25,643 nt of DNA from Chara braunii (GCA_003427395.1 BFEA01000131.1:1854834-1880476), one strand, 5' to 3'; shown: positions 1-9,718, numbered from the stretch's first letter. The notes: generated by a model from the letters alone, not told the origin. Translations and numbers: made by a program.

Positions 1-116
1 TTCTAGTTTGCCTAGCTCATCTGCCCTTGACTCTATCCTGGATGTTCTAAGTCTAGCTCTCTCTCTCCTTTCTTATACTTCCCGTAACTGGCCTTGTTAC
101 TCTGCCTGGATAGCAT

Positions 117-506
117 TCACTTGCTGGATCTCGTAATCCTCGTCTGACATGGGTTGCTGCTGTCTGACCTGCAAGCCAGCAGACTGACTAGTGTAAGACC
201 CGATGTACCCAAACTGGTACCTGACCAAGTGGCCTGAGAAGAGGTTTGTAACATAGCAGAGATGGTAGCCATGGCTGCCTCTGCTCTAGCTTCTGTTGCT
301 GTAGCTGCTGCTAGTGCCCTCTCAGTGTTGGCTGCTGCTGCGCTAGTCCTCTTCAATGTGGCGCTCTCCCTAGCTTCTCTCTGCAGTCTCCTTTCCTCTC
401 CCGACTGTAACACCAAGAAAGTGATCGGCCGACTGAGTGCGCATCTACGGGTCAGTCTCCTATCTCCCTGGTCTAGTTCTTCCACCTCACTGTCTTCTCC
501 ACTCAT
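117..506 (-). pseudogene. Gag-like coiled-coil protein fragment of an LTR retrotransposon
   Basis: An open frame of 129 codons reading leftward from an ATG at 506. Residues 1-20 are acidic (SGEDSEVEELDQGD). Residues 35-85 are rich in Ala, Glu and Arg with regular charge spacing, as in an alpha-helical coiled coil. After the stop at 117 another frame continues to the window edge with helical, Lys/Arg-rich residues (YGKYKKGERARLRT), so the original protein was probably longer and is now frameshifted. It lies downstream, in its own orientation, of the tRNA-Met-like primer-binding site at 1664-1686, where a gag gene would sit. No zinc knuckle or protease is visible before the window ends. The Gag assignment is inference from position and composition; a chance frame in GC-rich repeat DNA is the main alternative. 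Confidence 0.3.
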
Positions 507-1663
507 GAGCTGTGTGGCATGCAGTCTGCACTGTCCTCGCTGGGACCTACCTCAGCATGGCATCCAACCGATTAAAAAATAAAAATAAAAGTTCGGTCCA
601 GCTGTGTCAGAAAGTAGTCAAGCGGTAACAGCAGATCATCTCAGATTCCTACAAACAACTCTATTCCTACTTTTGACTAGTCTGGAACAGATTGCGATGC
701 AGCCAAAATATTAACTCTATCTGCAGTTGTTTGTTTTGTTAGCAAAGTTCGTCACAACTAAGTTGAACTAACTAATCAAAAATAAAAATAAAATCATTTG
801 CGGGTGCGCATGCAGAATGGAATTTTATAAGAATTAACAATCGAACTGTTTACTGGTATCTTCCCTCCCCTTGTATCCCTCTTGAGCAGTCACTTAGTGT
901 CAACTTCCTGAAACTCTGGTTCAGCGGTGTGTCTAAGTGTGCAATCGGCCCACCCCTGTGCCCCAAGTCAATGCAGAACGGGCCAGCCCCGACCGTACTA
1001 TTTTTATACTCGCGTACAACACGAGTCTTGTATCCCCGCCGGAGTCTCTTTGTAGACGGTCCGGTACTTGCCTCTCCCTCATAGGGTTGGCCTTCCCGAC
1101 ATGACCTCTATGGCGCAGCAAGCAGATCAAAGGACAAGCGGCAAAGCATGTGTGTACTAGTCTCAATGGGTTGGCATGGTGACCATGACCCAGAGTGCTT
1201 CGTCCAGGGCCCTTCAGAGGCAACGCCCGTCTCCCACCAGCTTGCTCCCCAAGAAGAATGTGGACTCTCAAGGTTGAGCACTCGCGACTCCTCACAATGA
1301 GAGGACTCTCAAGACAACTCACTTCCTCACGGTAAGAAGGAACGAAGAGGGTAGATAACGTAAGGAGCAACGTACCTCATAATGCTGCCCACAACCACAA
1401 ATTTCTCACCAGTAACCTGACATGCATTTATGATGACCGGTCAATGCCTCAACACAACCCAAAATGCAATGTCGTTCCACCTCGGCTTAAATGCCACGTC
1501 AGCAAGCTCTCATCATCCAGTGTGCACCCCATATGATACCACATAGCCTTCCTGGCGCGCCCACACTACACTGGGCCGCCACTCTACCGACACATAGGCG
1601 TTATCAGTGCCCCGCCATATTCAGCGAAGCACCAAAGAGCTATTGCGAAGGAGCCAGCAGAGC
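507..1663. other. Non-coding stretch, probable retrotransposon leader
   Basis: No convincing coding frame, RNA gene or repeat was found here. It lies between the minus-strand primer-binding site and the Gag-like frame, so it may be the untranslated leader of that element, which would be long for one (about 1.1 kb). Short A-rich motifs (AAAATAAAAATAAAA type) occur near 580 and 780 and again near 23265. Confidence 0.3.
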
Positions 1664-1686
1664 GGCTCGAACCAGCTCCGATACCA
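1664..1686 (-). other. Primer-binding site for initiator tRNA-Met (LTR retrotransposon)
   Basis: The minus strand reads TGGTATCGGAGC followed by TGGTTCGAGCC. The plant LTR-element PBS complementary to initiator tRNA-Met begins TGGTATCAGAGC and runs on towards a TTCGA sequence; the match here has one mismatch in the first 12 bases and continues with T-arm-like sequence. Three bases upstream on the minus strand an LTR-like terminal CA lies at 1691-1690. The orientation places the LTR at higher and the body at lower coordinates. Confidence 0.55.
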
Positions 1687-1689
1687 AAT

Positions 1690-1964
1690 TGCAAGGAAAA
1701 TGAGCGATAGCGAAGTGACAGAATTCCATAATCCAAAATCACATTGAAAGCCAGAAAGTCCAGCGCTGTCCAGAACACAGGAATGCATTGATATGCCACC
1801 AATGGAGAACCAAAGCATCGAATCCGAATGTCAACGAGGGCATACTCTCGTCACCACCGACTCAGCGCCATAGCCAGCCCCACGTAGTCTGGGCTGGGCT
1901 TGGACAGCCAGTGCAGGTGGTGGTGGTCTTTGTGCATGAGGGAGAAGACGTGGGTGATGAAGAC

Positions 1965-2033
<69 letters not shown>

Positions 2034-2180
2034 GGATGATGATGTGAGGGCACGAACCTGGTTTTGGTGATGGTCTACAGAGTCAACATCTTCATGTACT
2101 TCCGTTGTTGCTGTTGTCGTCAATAGGTTGCATTGTCAATTCGTTGGCTGGTAGTAGTTGTGTGATTGTAGTCTGGGCGA
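1690..2180 (-). mobile_element. Candidate 5' LTR of a minus-strand retrotransposon
   Basis: Inferred from the PBS at 1664-1686: the sequence upstream on the minus strand ends in CA three bases before the PBS, as LTRs do. It contains the long (AG)n tract at 1966-2030. The outer boundary near 2180 is a guess, because no second LTR copy lies in the window to define it; dispersed repeat copy A begins just beyond. Confidence 0.35.
1966..2030. repeat. (AG)n microsatellite, about 32 units
   Basis: Uninterrupted AG dinucleotide run of 65 bases. A tract of almost the same length occurs at 15501-15564. Confidence 0.95.
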
Positions 2181-2185
2181 TGACC

Positions 2186-2640
2186 GCGCTGCCGCATCTG
2201 CACACAAGTGCCCAACCCCTGACACGGAGCCGACCCCTTCGTATATGGAAAGTGGCGGGCGCTTTCCACTTGCCTCCCCCGTGAGGCCGAGTTTCCAGTA
2301 GCTTCAGACTCGGCTAAAGTGTCTGCTCCCAGGCCCGATCAGACAGTGGTCTGGGACCGAATTGGTTAGGCATGCCCAAACACCCAGGCACAACCGTGCG
2401 GAGCTCCCTGCTTCGACCACATTTCTGGAAGTGCCTGGACGGCCCACAAATATTTTGGATTCTCACAGCAAGGCGGATGCAACCAACTGGCGCTCGGCAA
2501 CTGTGTGGCGCCCAACAAGATTTGCAAAAATTGGCAAACTCAGGGCATATTGAGATTCAGGGGGCCCACCTTCACTTAGGGCGGATACGCGCCTGCTGCA
2601 GGATCTTAAGCCGAGGGGTAAACCCTCGCAACAACGTGCT
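2186..2640 (+). repeat. Dispersed repeat family, copy A
   Basis: This segment matches, in inverted orientation, 23275-23715. Shared landmarks in the same order are TATATGGAAAGTGGCGGGCG (2253-2272), the CAGTAGCTTCAG motif, CAGACAGTGG, TTGGTTAGGCATG, CCCAGGCACA, TTCAGGGGGCCC, TTCACTTAG and the ending GAGGGGT-AAACCCTCGCAA, which can fold as a small hairpin. Short frames on each copy give similar peptides (MVRHAQTPRH here, MVRHVQPPRH in copy B), but I recognise no protein. Whether it is a solo LTR, a non-autonomous DNA element or another repeat is unclear. Confidence 0.65.
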
Positions 2641-3027
2641 ATAGTGGCTGGAGTGCAGGAAGTATTGCATATTTCTTTCTCCCATTTGCAGGCTAGCTAC
2701 CTTTTTTTTCTTTTTCTTTCACAATAAAACAGGTCCTTATGGCCTTGGCTCCATTTCCATTATGGGGAGCATCAGTCCGGTTCCTATTCCACCGGCAAGT
2801 CATAATAAAAGATTACATCATAAAACGCACTCACGGTTCCTTCCTTCCGGCCGAAGGAACCCAGACCAACATTGATTACTCCAGCATCGTGGAGGATTGA
2901 CTGTCAACTTGCCTTACGTCCTCCTTTCCTCTCAGGTCCGCTGCATGAACCTGTCAGATAAATGATAAAGAGCAAGAGAGGTAAAAGAAGCAACGAAAGA
3001 TGCAATCTCGGAATTCGCCCTTCAACA
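2641..3027. other. LINE 3' flank with pyrimidine tract
   Basis: Contains a T/C-rich tract at 2700-2720 and no supported gene. A LINE on the minus strand ends its coding region at 3028, so its 3' UTR and any poly(A) tail (read as poly-T on the plus strand) would fall here. Part of this stretch (about 2723-2795) resembles 24275-24325: both have AATAA-ACAGG, CTTCCATT or TTTCCATT, and CAGTCCGGTT. Confidence 0.35.
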
Positions 3028-4864
3028 TTATGTGACCTGTGATGGATCTTGTCCTTCTGCTGGCTGGGATCTCGTCCTTCTCCACCCTGCTTCTGAGTTG
3101 TGCCAGTCTTTCCACCGTATGCTAAAGTCATTTATCTCTGCCACTTTGCCCATTGCAAGCCACACCTTAGTGAAATTTGCCTTCATTCTTCTCTGTTGCT
3201 CTTCGTCATTTGGCAGGGATTGTCTCATCTTATGCCACTTGCAAAGAATCTCCGCCTGAATCAAGGTCCTTGTCTCCGCCCATACCTCTTCCCTTGGAGT
3301 TGAGAGTCCCTCAATAGTTTTGCAGCACCTTTCCTTCCAGATGGACCACAACGTTGTCTCTCTGAACACTCCAAAACACATTTGTTTTGTCTTATGGAAA
3401 TGAGCTGGGATGTTCAGGGAGGGGAGTCGAGAAGACAGAATCCCAGAGATCCGAGGCCCTTGCCCAATATTATGTCGCCTCTCTACAGCGTATCAGGCAA
3501 TGTAGCATATCTTCTGGTTCATTTTCTGAACATACCACACATAAATCTGAACTGTTAGGGTCATTCTTACTTCGTGTGATATGCAGCCACTGGTTAACCG
3601 GTAGAGCTACATATGAGATGAGCCATTGGAGGCTTCTGATTTTGACCGGACGGATTGACTTGAATTTTTTCCATGGTATTTGTGGGATCTGACTAGCGTC
3701 TTGGCCTATTAACTTCTGCCATCTGTTCTTGATTGTTGAGTCAGGATCCTTTGTTTTGAGGAGTAAGTTGTATCCTAGTTTGACTGTGTATTCGTGAATG
3801 GGGACATTCATTTTGAGGCTTATGCTTCTGTGTGATGTCCAAGTCCACTCTGCTAGATCAAATTCCAAGTCTTGAATCGTCGTTTCTATTATGAAGATTA
3901 TTTTTGCCCATGATCCCAACATTCTTACTTTCCTGAGTACAAAAGGGTTTGGGACTGTTCTTTCCACCTCTTTATTCAGGATAGATGGAAGGCCTTGCGT
4001 AGAGGGGGTAATTTGGAAAGAAGGAAGCACCACCAGGTATCCGGTCCTTGCTGTTTATGGGAGAATTGATAGACCCTAGAGGGGGTTAAATCTTGCACCC
4101 TCACTCCCCATTCACCCGATTTCCAGGTTGAGACTTCACTCAACAACTCCTTCCAGACTTTTGGGATGCAGTTGATCATGGATTGTAGATTATCGTCTCG
4201 TCGGTGACATCCTTTGAGCTGGGAGGCAAGTTTCTGTTCTTTCACCCAGTACTTTTTCTCCTTGTTCCACAGATGGCTCACTTTCCAAACACCATGTTTG
4301 ATCCAAGATAGCCATCTCCTACCTCTACGCTTAAGGGATAGTCGGTGATCACTTTCGTCTCTCACCCACGGATTACCAAACAGAGGTTGCCTAAGTACCT
4401 CGTCTTTGGACTTGGGTCTACCCACCTTCTTCGGCATAACTTCCGCCCATATCCGTAGTAAAGCAATCCAATATGGTGTAGGTGGCATAGCTTCGTTTGG
4501 TCCGCTTCCTCCTTGTTGATTTATGCGCCCTGGTCTTGGACTCCATTCCTTGGTCATTACCCAGAACCGGACATGTTTGCTGGTGTGGCTGTAGATGCTA
4601 GGGCCCTGATGCTATCGAAGGCTCGTTTATTCGATGTCGTACCAGGTTTAGTCAGTAGCTTGATTATCCATTTAACTTGTAAGGCTTTGGTTTCCTGTTT
4701 GGGGTTTATGATACCAAGACCTCCATTGGCTGGTTTCCTTGTGATGTAATGCCAAGCTATCTTTGGTATGCAATTCTCTTTGTTGGGGTCGCCCGACCAC
4801 AAGTATGCTCTTGCTTTACGGTTAAGTTCCTTGTTGTATGGTCTGGAACTGTCCAGATTGACGC
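3028..4864 (-). pseudogene. LINE ORF2, C-terminal part (RT thumb to zf-RVT and tail)
   Basis: Three minus-strand frames together cover the C-terminal half of a plant-type LINE ORF2. The first (about 4850-4557) has the thumb-region signature YNKELNRKARAYLWSGD, then PANGGLGIINPKQETKALQ, equivalent to the FLWGG and GGLG-LN-AL blocks seen after the RT of plant LINEs. The second (4557-3976) is the Trp-rich linker (LFGNPWVRD). The third (4033-3470) ends in a zf-RVT-like module: VKIRSLQWLISYVALPVNQW, then C-x2-C (CVVC), then H-C-x3-C (HCLIRC). A fourth frame (3381-3028) carries the terminal LWSIWKER block. Frameshifts between frames show it is dead. Homology begins abruptly at 4864, and the missing N-terminal part lies at 9743-12642 in the same orientation. 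Confidence 0.85.
4861..4864. repeat. Left ACGC flank of the 4.9-kb insertion (target duplication)
   Basis: ACGC precedes the insertion start TGTCG and recurs at 9743-9746 just after its end CGACA. The LINE reading frame is continuous across one copy (see findings). Confidence 0.55.
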
Positions 4865-4881
4865 TGTCGAGCGCATTGGCC

Positions 4882-4907
4882 CCCGCCTTTTCTCGCGAAG
4901 AGGCGGG
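4882..4907. other. GC-rich stem-loop near left end of insertion
   Basis: CCCGCCT (4882-4888) is the exact reverse complement of AGGCGGG (4901-4907), with a 12-base loop. It lies 17 bases inside the insertion start. Function unknown. Confidence 0.5.
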
Positions 4908-6900
4908 AGCCCTCTCGGCCATGTCACGCAGGAGTTTAAGCAAAACATAACAAAAAAGAGACAACTCGGGGACCACGCATAAATAATCCCACGAGCCGTC
5001 GATACGGCCGCGGTCGCATCGTCCCTTCGCCGCTCTAGTCGGGTGCGCCTGCTGTACATCCCGCGGTTCCCTACGACAGGATAGGTTCCCGTGGGGCATA
5101 AGCTTGCTTCCCTAAGGGGCTGTCACCACCCTTAGGGGCGTATCCCTACTGAGCTACCGACCCACGTGCGAAAGCTTTTACATGCAGTTGTAGAGGTGGG
5201 TCAGCCGAGGGCGTTTGCTCACTCGTTGTAGTATAGGTACGATCGATTAAAACGCTTATTGATCCTGAACGTCGTCCATTCCTTAGGGCGCTGATCTCCT
5301 AAGTACGAAGCGTACGCCGGTCGACTAGGATGGTCTCAACCAAGTGTGAAACCCCCAATATCCTAATCCCTTTGGGCACCAGTTAAAAAGAAAGACATAA
5401 CAACCACACATAGTTGCATAAAAAAGAATCGACCGTAGTCGACAGAAACATATATCCAATTTGAAATGATAACCGAACGAATATACATCATCATTAGATA
5501 CATCCTATAACACAATATCAAAATAAAATCCGCCCACCATAGGTTGAAATCCACAAAAATCATACAGCCGCCAACGAGGAGTTGACTATCAACAATAACC
5601 TCAATGCAGCCGACAAGGTAGTCGGTCTGTCTTGGTTTTGACTTGATGAGATGCGCTGCCAAAGTTATTCATTCCATCCTACCGCCGACCTAAGATTGAA
5701 CACGCACACACCCGTCTCCAAACATTTCTCAATCTTCTTGGATGACGGGCTGTTTTGCGAATGATTCTTGATCAGGGGCATTACTTGAGGTGTTGCATGC
5801 CTCTCCCTCTAGGAAGTGGTCTGGGGTACTCCTCCTCGCCCGAGCACAAGACTCGGATCTCAGAAGTCGGGCCGAATCGACAAAGTACCCTAGAACGGTC
5901 CACTCTGGGTCGATAACAGGGTCGGCCCCTAAAGCAACGAACCCTCGCCCTAGATGCTTCTTGAAGAAAGAGAATGTGTTCACCACAAGTAGATTTTCAG
6001 TTGTTCCCTTCGTCTCTTGCCCAAGGTAACTCAAACGAAAATAGTTAGAAAAGATAGAGAATGAGAACCATTTAGACAGATAAAAGTTATTCAGGAAAGA
6101 AATGGTCAATCTTTGGAAAAAGGCTACGTTCGTTTGACCTTATGTGCTTTATTTGATTCGAATTCGTTTTACTGTGCGCGCAAAATTGACATTTTTCAAA
6201 ACAACCAACTCGTCTTGGCATGCAGGCAGGTGAGAAGTTAAAAGAAGACACTCCTTTTCCATTTTCTCAAATAGGCATAATTAATCTCCTTTGCAAGCAT
6301 CCTTCTACCTACCTGCACAACACGGAGAGACAACAAGTTCAAGAGAAAACCAGTGCAATCACATGCTCAAGTTAGACCTTTCCATTTACATGCACGATAC
6401 GCACGACTTTCCCTACCTTTTCAACAAACATTCAATGAAACAGGGTCAAGCAAAGTGTGGGTTCACACAGGTGTGAAGGGAAATCTGAGTCAATCAACTG
6501 ACTGACCTTGAGTGAAGTGGTGCCGAATGCGCCTTGGCTCACTCAAGAAAGCCAAGAAAGAATATACTTGTCGCCAAAGAAAACTGCAGTCCCAAGGCAA
6601 GTCTCAAGCTAACTGCTTATCCCAATTTATTCCCGACTCGCAAGTCCCACATGCGGTAGTCCCAGATTCGATGGCGGCAAGTCGCACGAGTCCCAAAAAA
6701 ATGTTGGTTTCAAGAGAGTCCCAACTGGTCCCACGTTTGTCCCAACCGGTCCCAAGTGGTCCCTGGTGGTCCTACGCCACCAACATTCGCTCCTCACGCA
6801 AATTTCATAGTGTCGCGCGCGCCAACGGCCACCACGTCACGTTGTCGCCGCCACACACTCCCACTCTGGTAGCACAACCTCGTCAAACAAAACAGACACC
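4908..6900. other. Insertion interior without recognisable genes
   Basis: No protein family was recognised. The longest minus-strand frames are 5363-5662 (hydrophobic, Tyr/Met/Ile-rich) and 5729-6109. The second contains a protein-like stretch (LGRGFVALGADPVIDPEWTV) preceded by a T-rich run on its own strand, as an exon after an intron might be, but this is weak. A perfect 9-bp hairpin (5110-5118 with 5129-5137) and an antisense match to a tRNA box A (5145-5156) stand close together. Between 6590 and 6790 the motif GTCCCA recurs many times. Confidence 0.3.
5110..5156 (-). other. Hairpin plus tRNA box-A-like motif
   Basis: CCCTAAGGG (5110-5118) pairs perfectly with CCCTTAGGG (5129-5137) across a 10-base loop. 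On the minus strand 5156-5145 reads TAGCTCAGTAGG, an exact match to the Pol III box A / tRNA D-arm consensus. No box B follows at the expected distance and the D-stem does not close, so this is not a tRNA gene; a decayed tRNA-derived head is possible. Confidence 0.3.
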
Positions 6901-6949
6901 GAGCCGTAAAAAAAAAAAGAACTCCGCCGCTGTTGTGCCGCAAATCCCT

Positions 6950-7300
6950 GTTGTCGTGTCGCTAATATGGCAGCATTTCCACACCAAAGAAAAAACAAGT
7001 ATCGTCACACCGCAAATCCGGCCGTACTTCCCCGCCAAAAGAAAAATCAAGTGTCGCCGCGCCGCAAATCCGACAACATTTTCCCGCCAAAAGAGAATCA
7101 AGTGTCGCCACGTCGCAAATCCGGCAACACTTTCCCCGCCAAAAGAAAAATCAAGTGCCGCCGCATCGCAAATCCGGCAGCACTTCCCCGCCAAAAGAAA
7201 ATCAAGTGTCGCCGCGGCGCAAATCTGGCAGCACTTCCCCGCCAAAAAAAAATCAAGTGCCGCCGTGCTGCAAATCGGGCAGCATTTCCCCAGCGCGTAA
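6950..7300. repeat. Tandem array of about six 52-bp units
   Basis: The motif CCCGCCAAAA recurs at 7031, 7083, 7135, 7187 and 7238, a period of 52 (once 51), with a diverged unit at about 6981 and a broken last unit near 7290. Each unit reads CGCAAATCCGG-CA-ACTTCCCCGCCAAAAG-AAATCAAGTG-CGCCGC. Because 52 is not a multiple of three, the same peptide reappears in successive frames, and overlapping long frames (6512-7300, 6967-7470, and minus-strand ones) are by-products. The array is therefore unlikely to encode a repeat protein. Confidence 0.9.
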
Positions 7301-7470
7301 GAAAAATGGTTGCCAACAACGCCGCAACGCTCGTGCAATACCTCCCCAGTACTGTCGTTATGGTTGCCGATGACGCCGTGCCACAACACCTTCCCAACGC
7401 CGCAGCGTCGTCGTCGCCCCCTGTCGCATCTCACGGCCGCTCCTCACTGCGCTGCCGTAAATCCCCCTAG

Positions 7471-7905
7471 ACTAGCCAGCCATTGGATGAAGAAGAATGC
7501 TCCAGCCAGGCTATGGTTGTCTCCTCCTCCTTGCCGCACTCCACTGCCGTTCTCCAGCTCCGTTTGCAGCACTCTTGCCTCCTCTCCAACACTCCAGCAA
7601 TGAGGCAAGTGTGTTGTCGCACACTGGCTGCTGGAGGCAATTGTGAGGCAGCTGGAGGACAGTTGCCTCTTTTGTAGTGGCTGAGGAGGGCATCAACAGC
7701 CTTAGCTGAACCCAGGCAAAATTCGTCACTTGCCTGGGGCCCTTGATCTCAACACGATCACGGGTCCGAGGTCGTCGCACCTCAGCCACACACTTAGGGA
7801 GGCCGTTATAACTGCCCCCCTCTTTTCCCCTACTTTTCCTTGTACTCAACCTCACGTTGAGCACATGTGCACTGGGAAAATGGCAATTTCCAGCCAAGTT
7901 CCCTT
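7471..7905. other. No supported feature
   Basis: Frames here run on from the array and show no recognisable domain. I see no RNA gene or repeat. Confidence 0.4.
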
Positions 7906-7971
7906 CACCACCTCTTCAACACCCCAACACCACCTCTTCAACACCCCAACACCACCTCTTCAACACCCCAG
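7906..7971. repeat. Three perfect 22-bp tandem units
   Basis: The unit CACCACCTCTTCAACACCCC plus AA begins at 7906, 7928 and 7950; the last ends in CAG instead of CAA. Near-perfect identity indicates a recent slippage event. Confidence 0.9.
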
Positions 7972-8349
7972 CCTCTAGCCTGAGTCACATTCAAGCCAGT
8001 TTGGCCTGTATCTGACCATAGCCGCGACCGCATTCGTGGCCGTGACTTTTTCGTTTTCCCTTCCTCTTTTCTAACACTGCCTCCCTCAAACGTGCCTGCA
8101 CCTGGTCGCGAACAGCGCTAGATTCAGGCGTCGTTGCTGACGGCAGGCCGTTTTCAACCCAACGGGCGCAGGTAATCGAGGGGAGGGAAAAAAACAATAA
8201 AAAGAGAAAGAAAAAGAAAAAAATATAAAGAGAAATTTAAAGAACAATAATAAAAAAAAGAAAAACCCAACTTACCTTGTAATGTTGCAGCGTATATTTC
8301 CCTGTTTTACGATAGATTCATCCGAATTCGCCCATCCCACACACTCACA
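7972..8349. other. A-rich stretch upstream of the ribozyme relic
   Basis: 8186-8270 is an A-rich purine tract. No gene was recognised. The rest is unremarkable up to the ribozyme-like sequence at 8350. Confidence 0.4.
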
Positions 8350-8406
8350 CTGATTGTCGAGGTGCAGCCTCCGAATGAGTCGGTGAAAGCCCGACGAAAC
8401 AGTCTG
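8350..8406 (+). ncRNA. Degenerate type III hammerhead ribozyme, copy 1
   Basis: The elements of a self-cleaving hammerhead occur in order. Stem III pairs 8350-8357 with 8399-8406 (one U-U mismatch, one G-U). The expected cleavage site is GUC, after C8358. Stem I is GAGG/CCUC (8359-8362 with 8368-8371) with a 5-base loop. The core box follows at 8372-8378. Stem II is GUCGG/CCGAC (8379-8383 with 8391-8395) with loop UGAAAGC. GAAA lies at 8396-8399. The core box reads CGAAUGA instead of CUGAUGA, so two conserved residues (U4 and G5) are changed and activity is not expected. The order (cleavage site, stem I, core box, stem II, GAAA, open stem III) defines type III, as in plant retrozymes and viroid-like RNAs. 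A sister copy lies at 19395-19451. Confidence 0.7.
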
Positions 8407-8424
8407 GCACAGTCGTTGGTGCAG

Positions 8425-8649
8425 CCCGTTCGTTAAAACGAACGGGCGCTCACATGGGGCGTGGTCCTACTAGCAAAGAGGATCGGATCGAATGCCTAAA
8501 TCTGGACGAGGTTACGGAGATATACAGGAAATCGAGATTGGACTGCGTTTCTGCATCTTTGCATAAAACACATCTAGATTCAGGCGCTCGATCCTATCCT
8601 TTTTGCTAGTGGGCCCTCGGCCCAATAGTCTGTTCGTCAAAACGAATGA
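8425..8649. mobile_element. Foldback (MITE-like) element with palindromic tips
   Basis: The left arm 8425-8506 and right arm 8573-8649 are inverted copies. The best core pairs 8467-8506 with 8573-8611 (CTAGCAAA-AGGAT-GGATCGA-GCCT-AATCT-GA). The outer part of each arm carries its own small palindrome: CCCGTTCGTT-AA-AACGAACGGG on the left (8425-8446), and a diverged TTCGTCAAAACGAA on the right. The hammerhead relic ends 18 bases before the left arm, and a 22-base poly(A) starts 37 bases after the right arm. Confidence 0.7.
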
Positions 8650-8686
8650 CTCCTCGGACGAGCATAAATCTCAAAAGATAAAATCT

Positions 8687-8708
8687 AAAAAAAAAAAAAA
8701 AAAAAAAA
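8687..8708 (+). repeat. Poly(A) tract of 22
   Basis: Uninterrupted run of A downstream of the ribozyme relic and foldback; A-rich sequence continues to about 8750. It could be a retroposon tail or simple slippage. Confidence 0.9.
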
Positions 8709-8759
8709 TCTAGAAAAACAAAGGAAAAAAAAAACAAAATGAAAAAAACTTACTTGAAA

Positions 8760-9676
8760 CGAGTTGGCGTCTCAAAAATCGGGCGCTTTCTCCTCTTTAG
8801 AGACTGCAAGTCCCTGTCACATCTCTATGCGCCACTTGGCGCATCTCTTTAGTTTTAGTTTTAATTTTAATTTTATTTATTTTTTCTTTTTCTCGATTTA
8901 TGCGTGTCATCTTTGCGCAGGGACCATGATCTCCGCTCGGCTGATCTCAGTCGCGTGATCTCACAATCGCACGACCGGGATCGGCTGCCCCAAATGCCTG
9001 GCGGCCAGCTCGAAAAGGAGCTAGCCCGGTGGTACGACGATTGAGATTCGATCCTCATATCAGGGGGGTGAGAGTCGAGTACTGGTACCTACTGGGCTAG
9101 CTCCTACCACGGTAAAGGTAGGAGCAACTCTTCTATAATAAGAGTTTGCCCAATAGCTATCCCCCCCTAGTCGATGGCCTTGCAGGCCTTCCCTGCTTGT
9201 GGCCTTGCTGCCTCGCCTGCTTTAGGCTTTGCGGATACTGCTGCCTGAAGCCTAATAGGCTTGTTGGCAGGTCCTGCCCCGTTGGTTGGCCGCGTGACCT
9301 TGACATCGGCCTATCAACCCCCTGGCACGATGTCAACCCCCGCGGCCCAGGAAATAAAACCCCCTTCTACCTATCCCCCCTGCGCCGCGGCCCTATACCC
9401 GATGCATCCCACTTTTTAGCTTCCTTAGGCCCTGAATCGCGCGGTTGCTTTTAGGTAGACTAGGTCTAGCTTTAGTCTTTCCATGACCGCGCACCATTGC
9501 GGCCTTATCGGGAATCGCGAACGAGAAGTCGTACCGCTGACTCCCGTTGTTTCAATCGGATGTCAATGACGTCGTACGTCAACGACGTTAGGTTTTAGGT
9601 CTCTCAGTTATAAGGTTGGTTTGAATAAACTTTTGACAAACATCAGTCTCATCAAGTCCTTCAATTAAGCGAAAAA
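8760..9676. other. Insertion interior, no gene recognised
   Basis: No conserved coding region. Closely spaced Pol III-like motifs lie at 9022-9032 (TAGCCCGGTGG, box A-like) and 9045-9054 (GATTCGATCC, box B-like) on the plus strand, but the gap is far shorter than in a tRNA. 9566-9590 holds overlapping ACGT/GTCGT palindromes. Confidence 0.35.
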
Positions 9677-9693
9677 GTCGAACAGCGTTCGAC
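9677..9693. other. Perfect 7-bp hairpin
   Basis: GTCGAAC and GTTCGAC flank AGC. It lies 49 bases inside the right end of the insertion. Confidence 0.5.
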
Positions 9694-9718
9694 GTTGAAA
9701 ACCCCCGGCAAATACCCT

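Noticed and set aside
3013-3024. GAATTCGCCCTT, identical to a common TA-cloning vector junction
   Set aside because: Only 12 bases match. It lies in the LINE 3' region with genomic sequence on both sides and no other vector sequence, so coincidence is the simpler reading.
4965-5350. Possible rRNA or tRNA operon fragment
   Set aside because: Only a box A-like motif and a hairpin are present. No cloverleaf closes and no rRNA signature sequence was identified.
5363-5662. Hydrophobic 99-codon minus-strand frame resembling an organellar membrane protein
   Set aside because: No family motif could be recognised, and composition alone explains the hydrophobicity.
6512-7470. Long overlapping frames rich in Lys/Arg/Ser
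   Set aside because: They are produced by the 52-bp array, whose period shifts the frame each unit; all frames on both strands stay open for the same reason.
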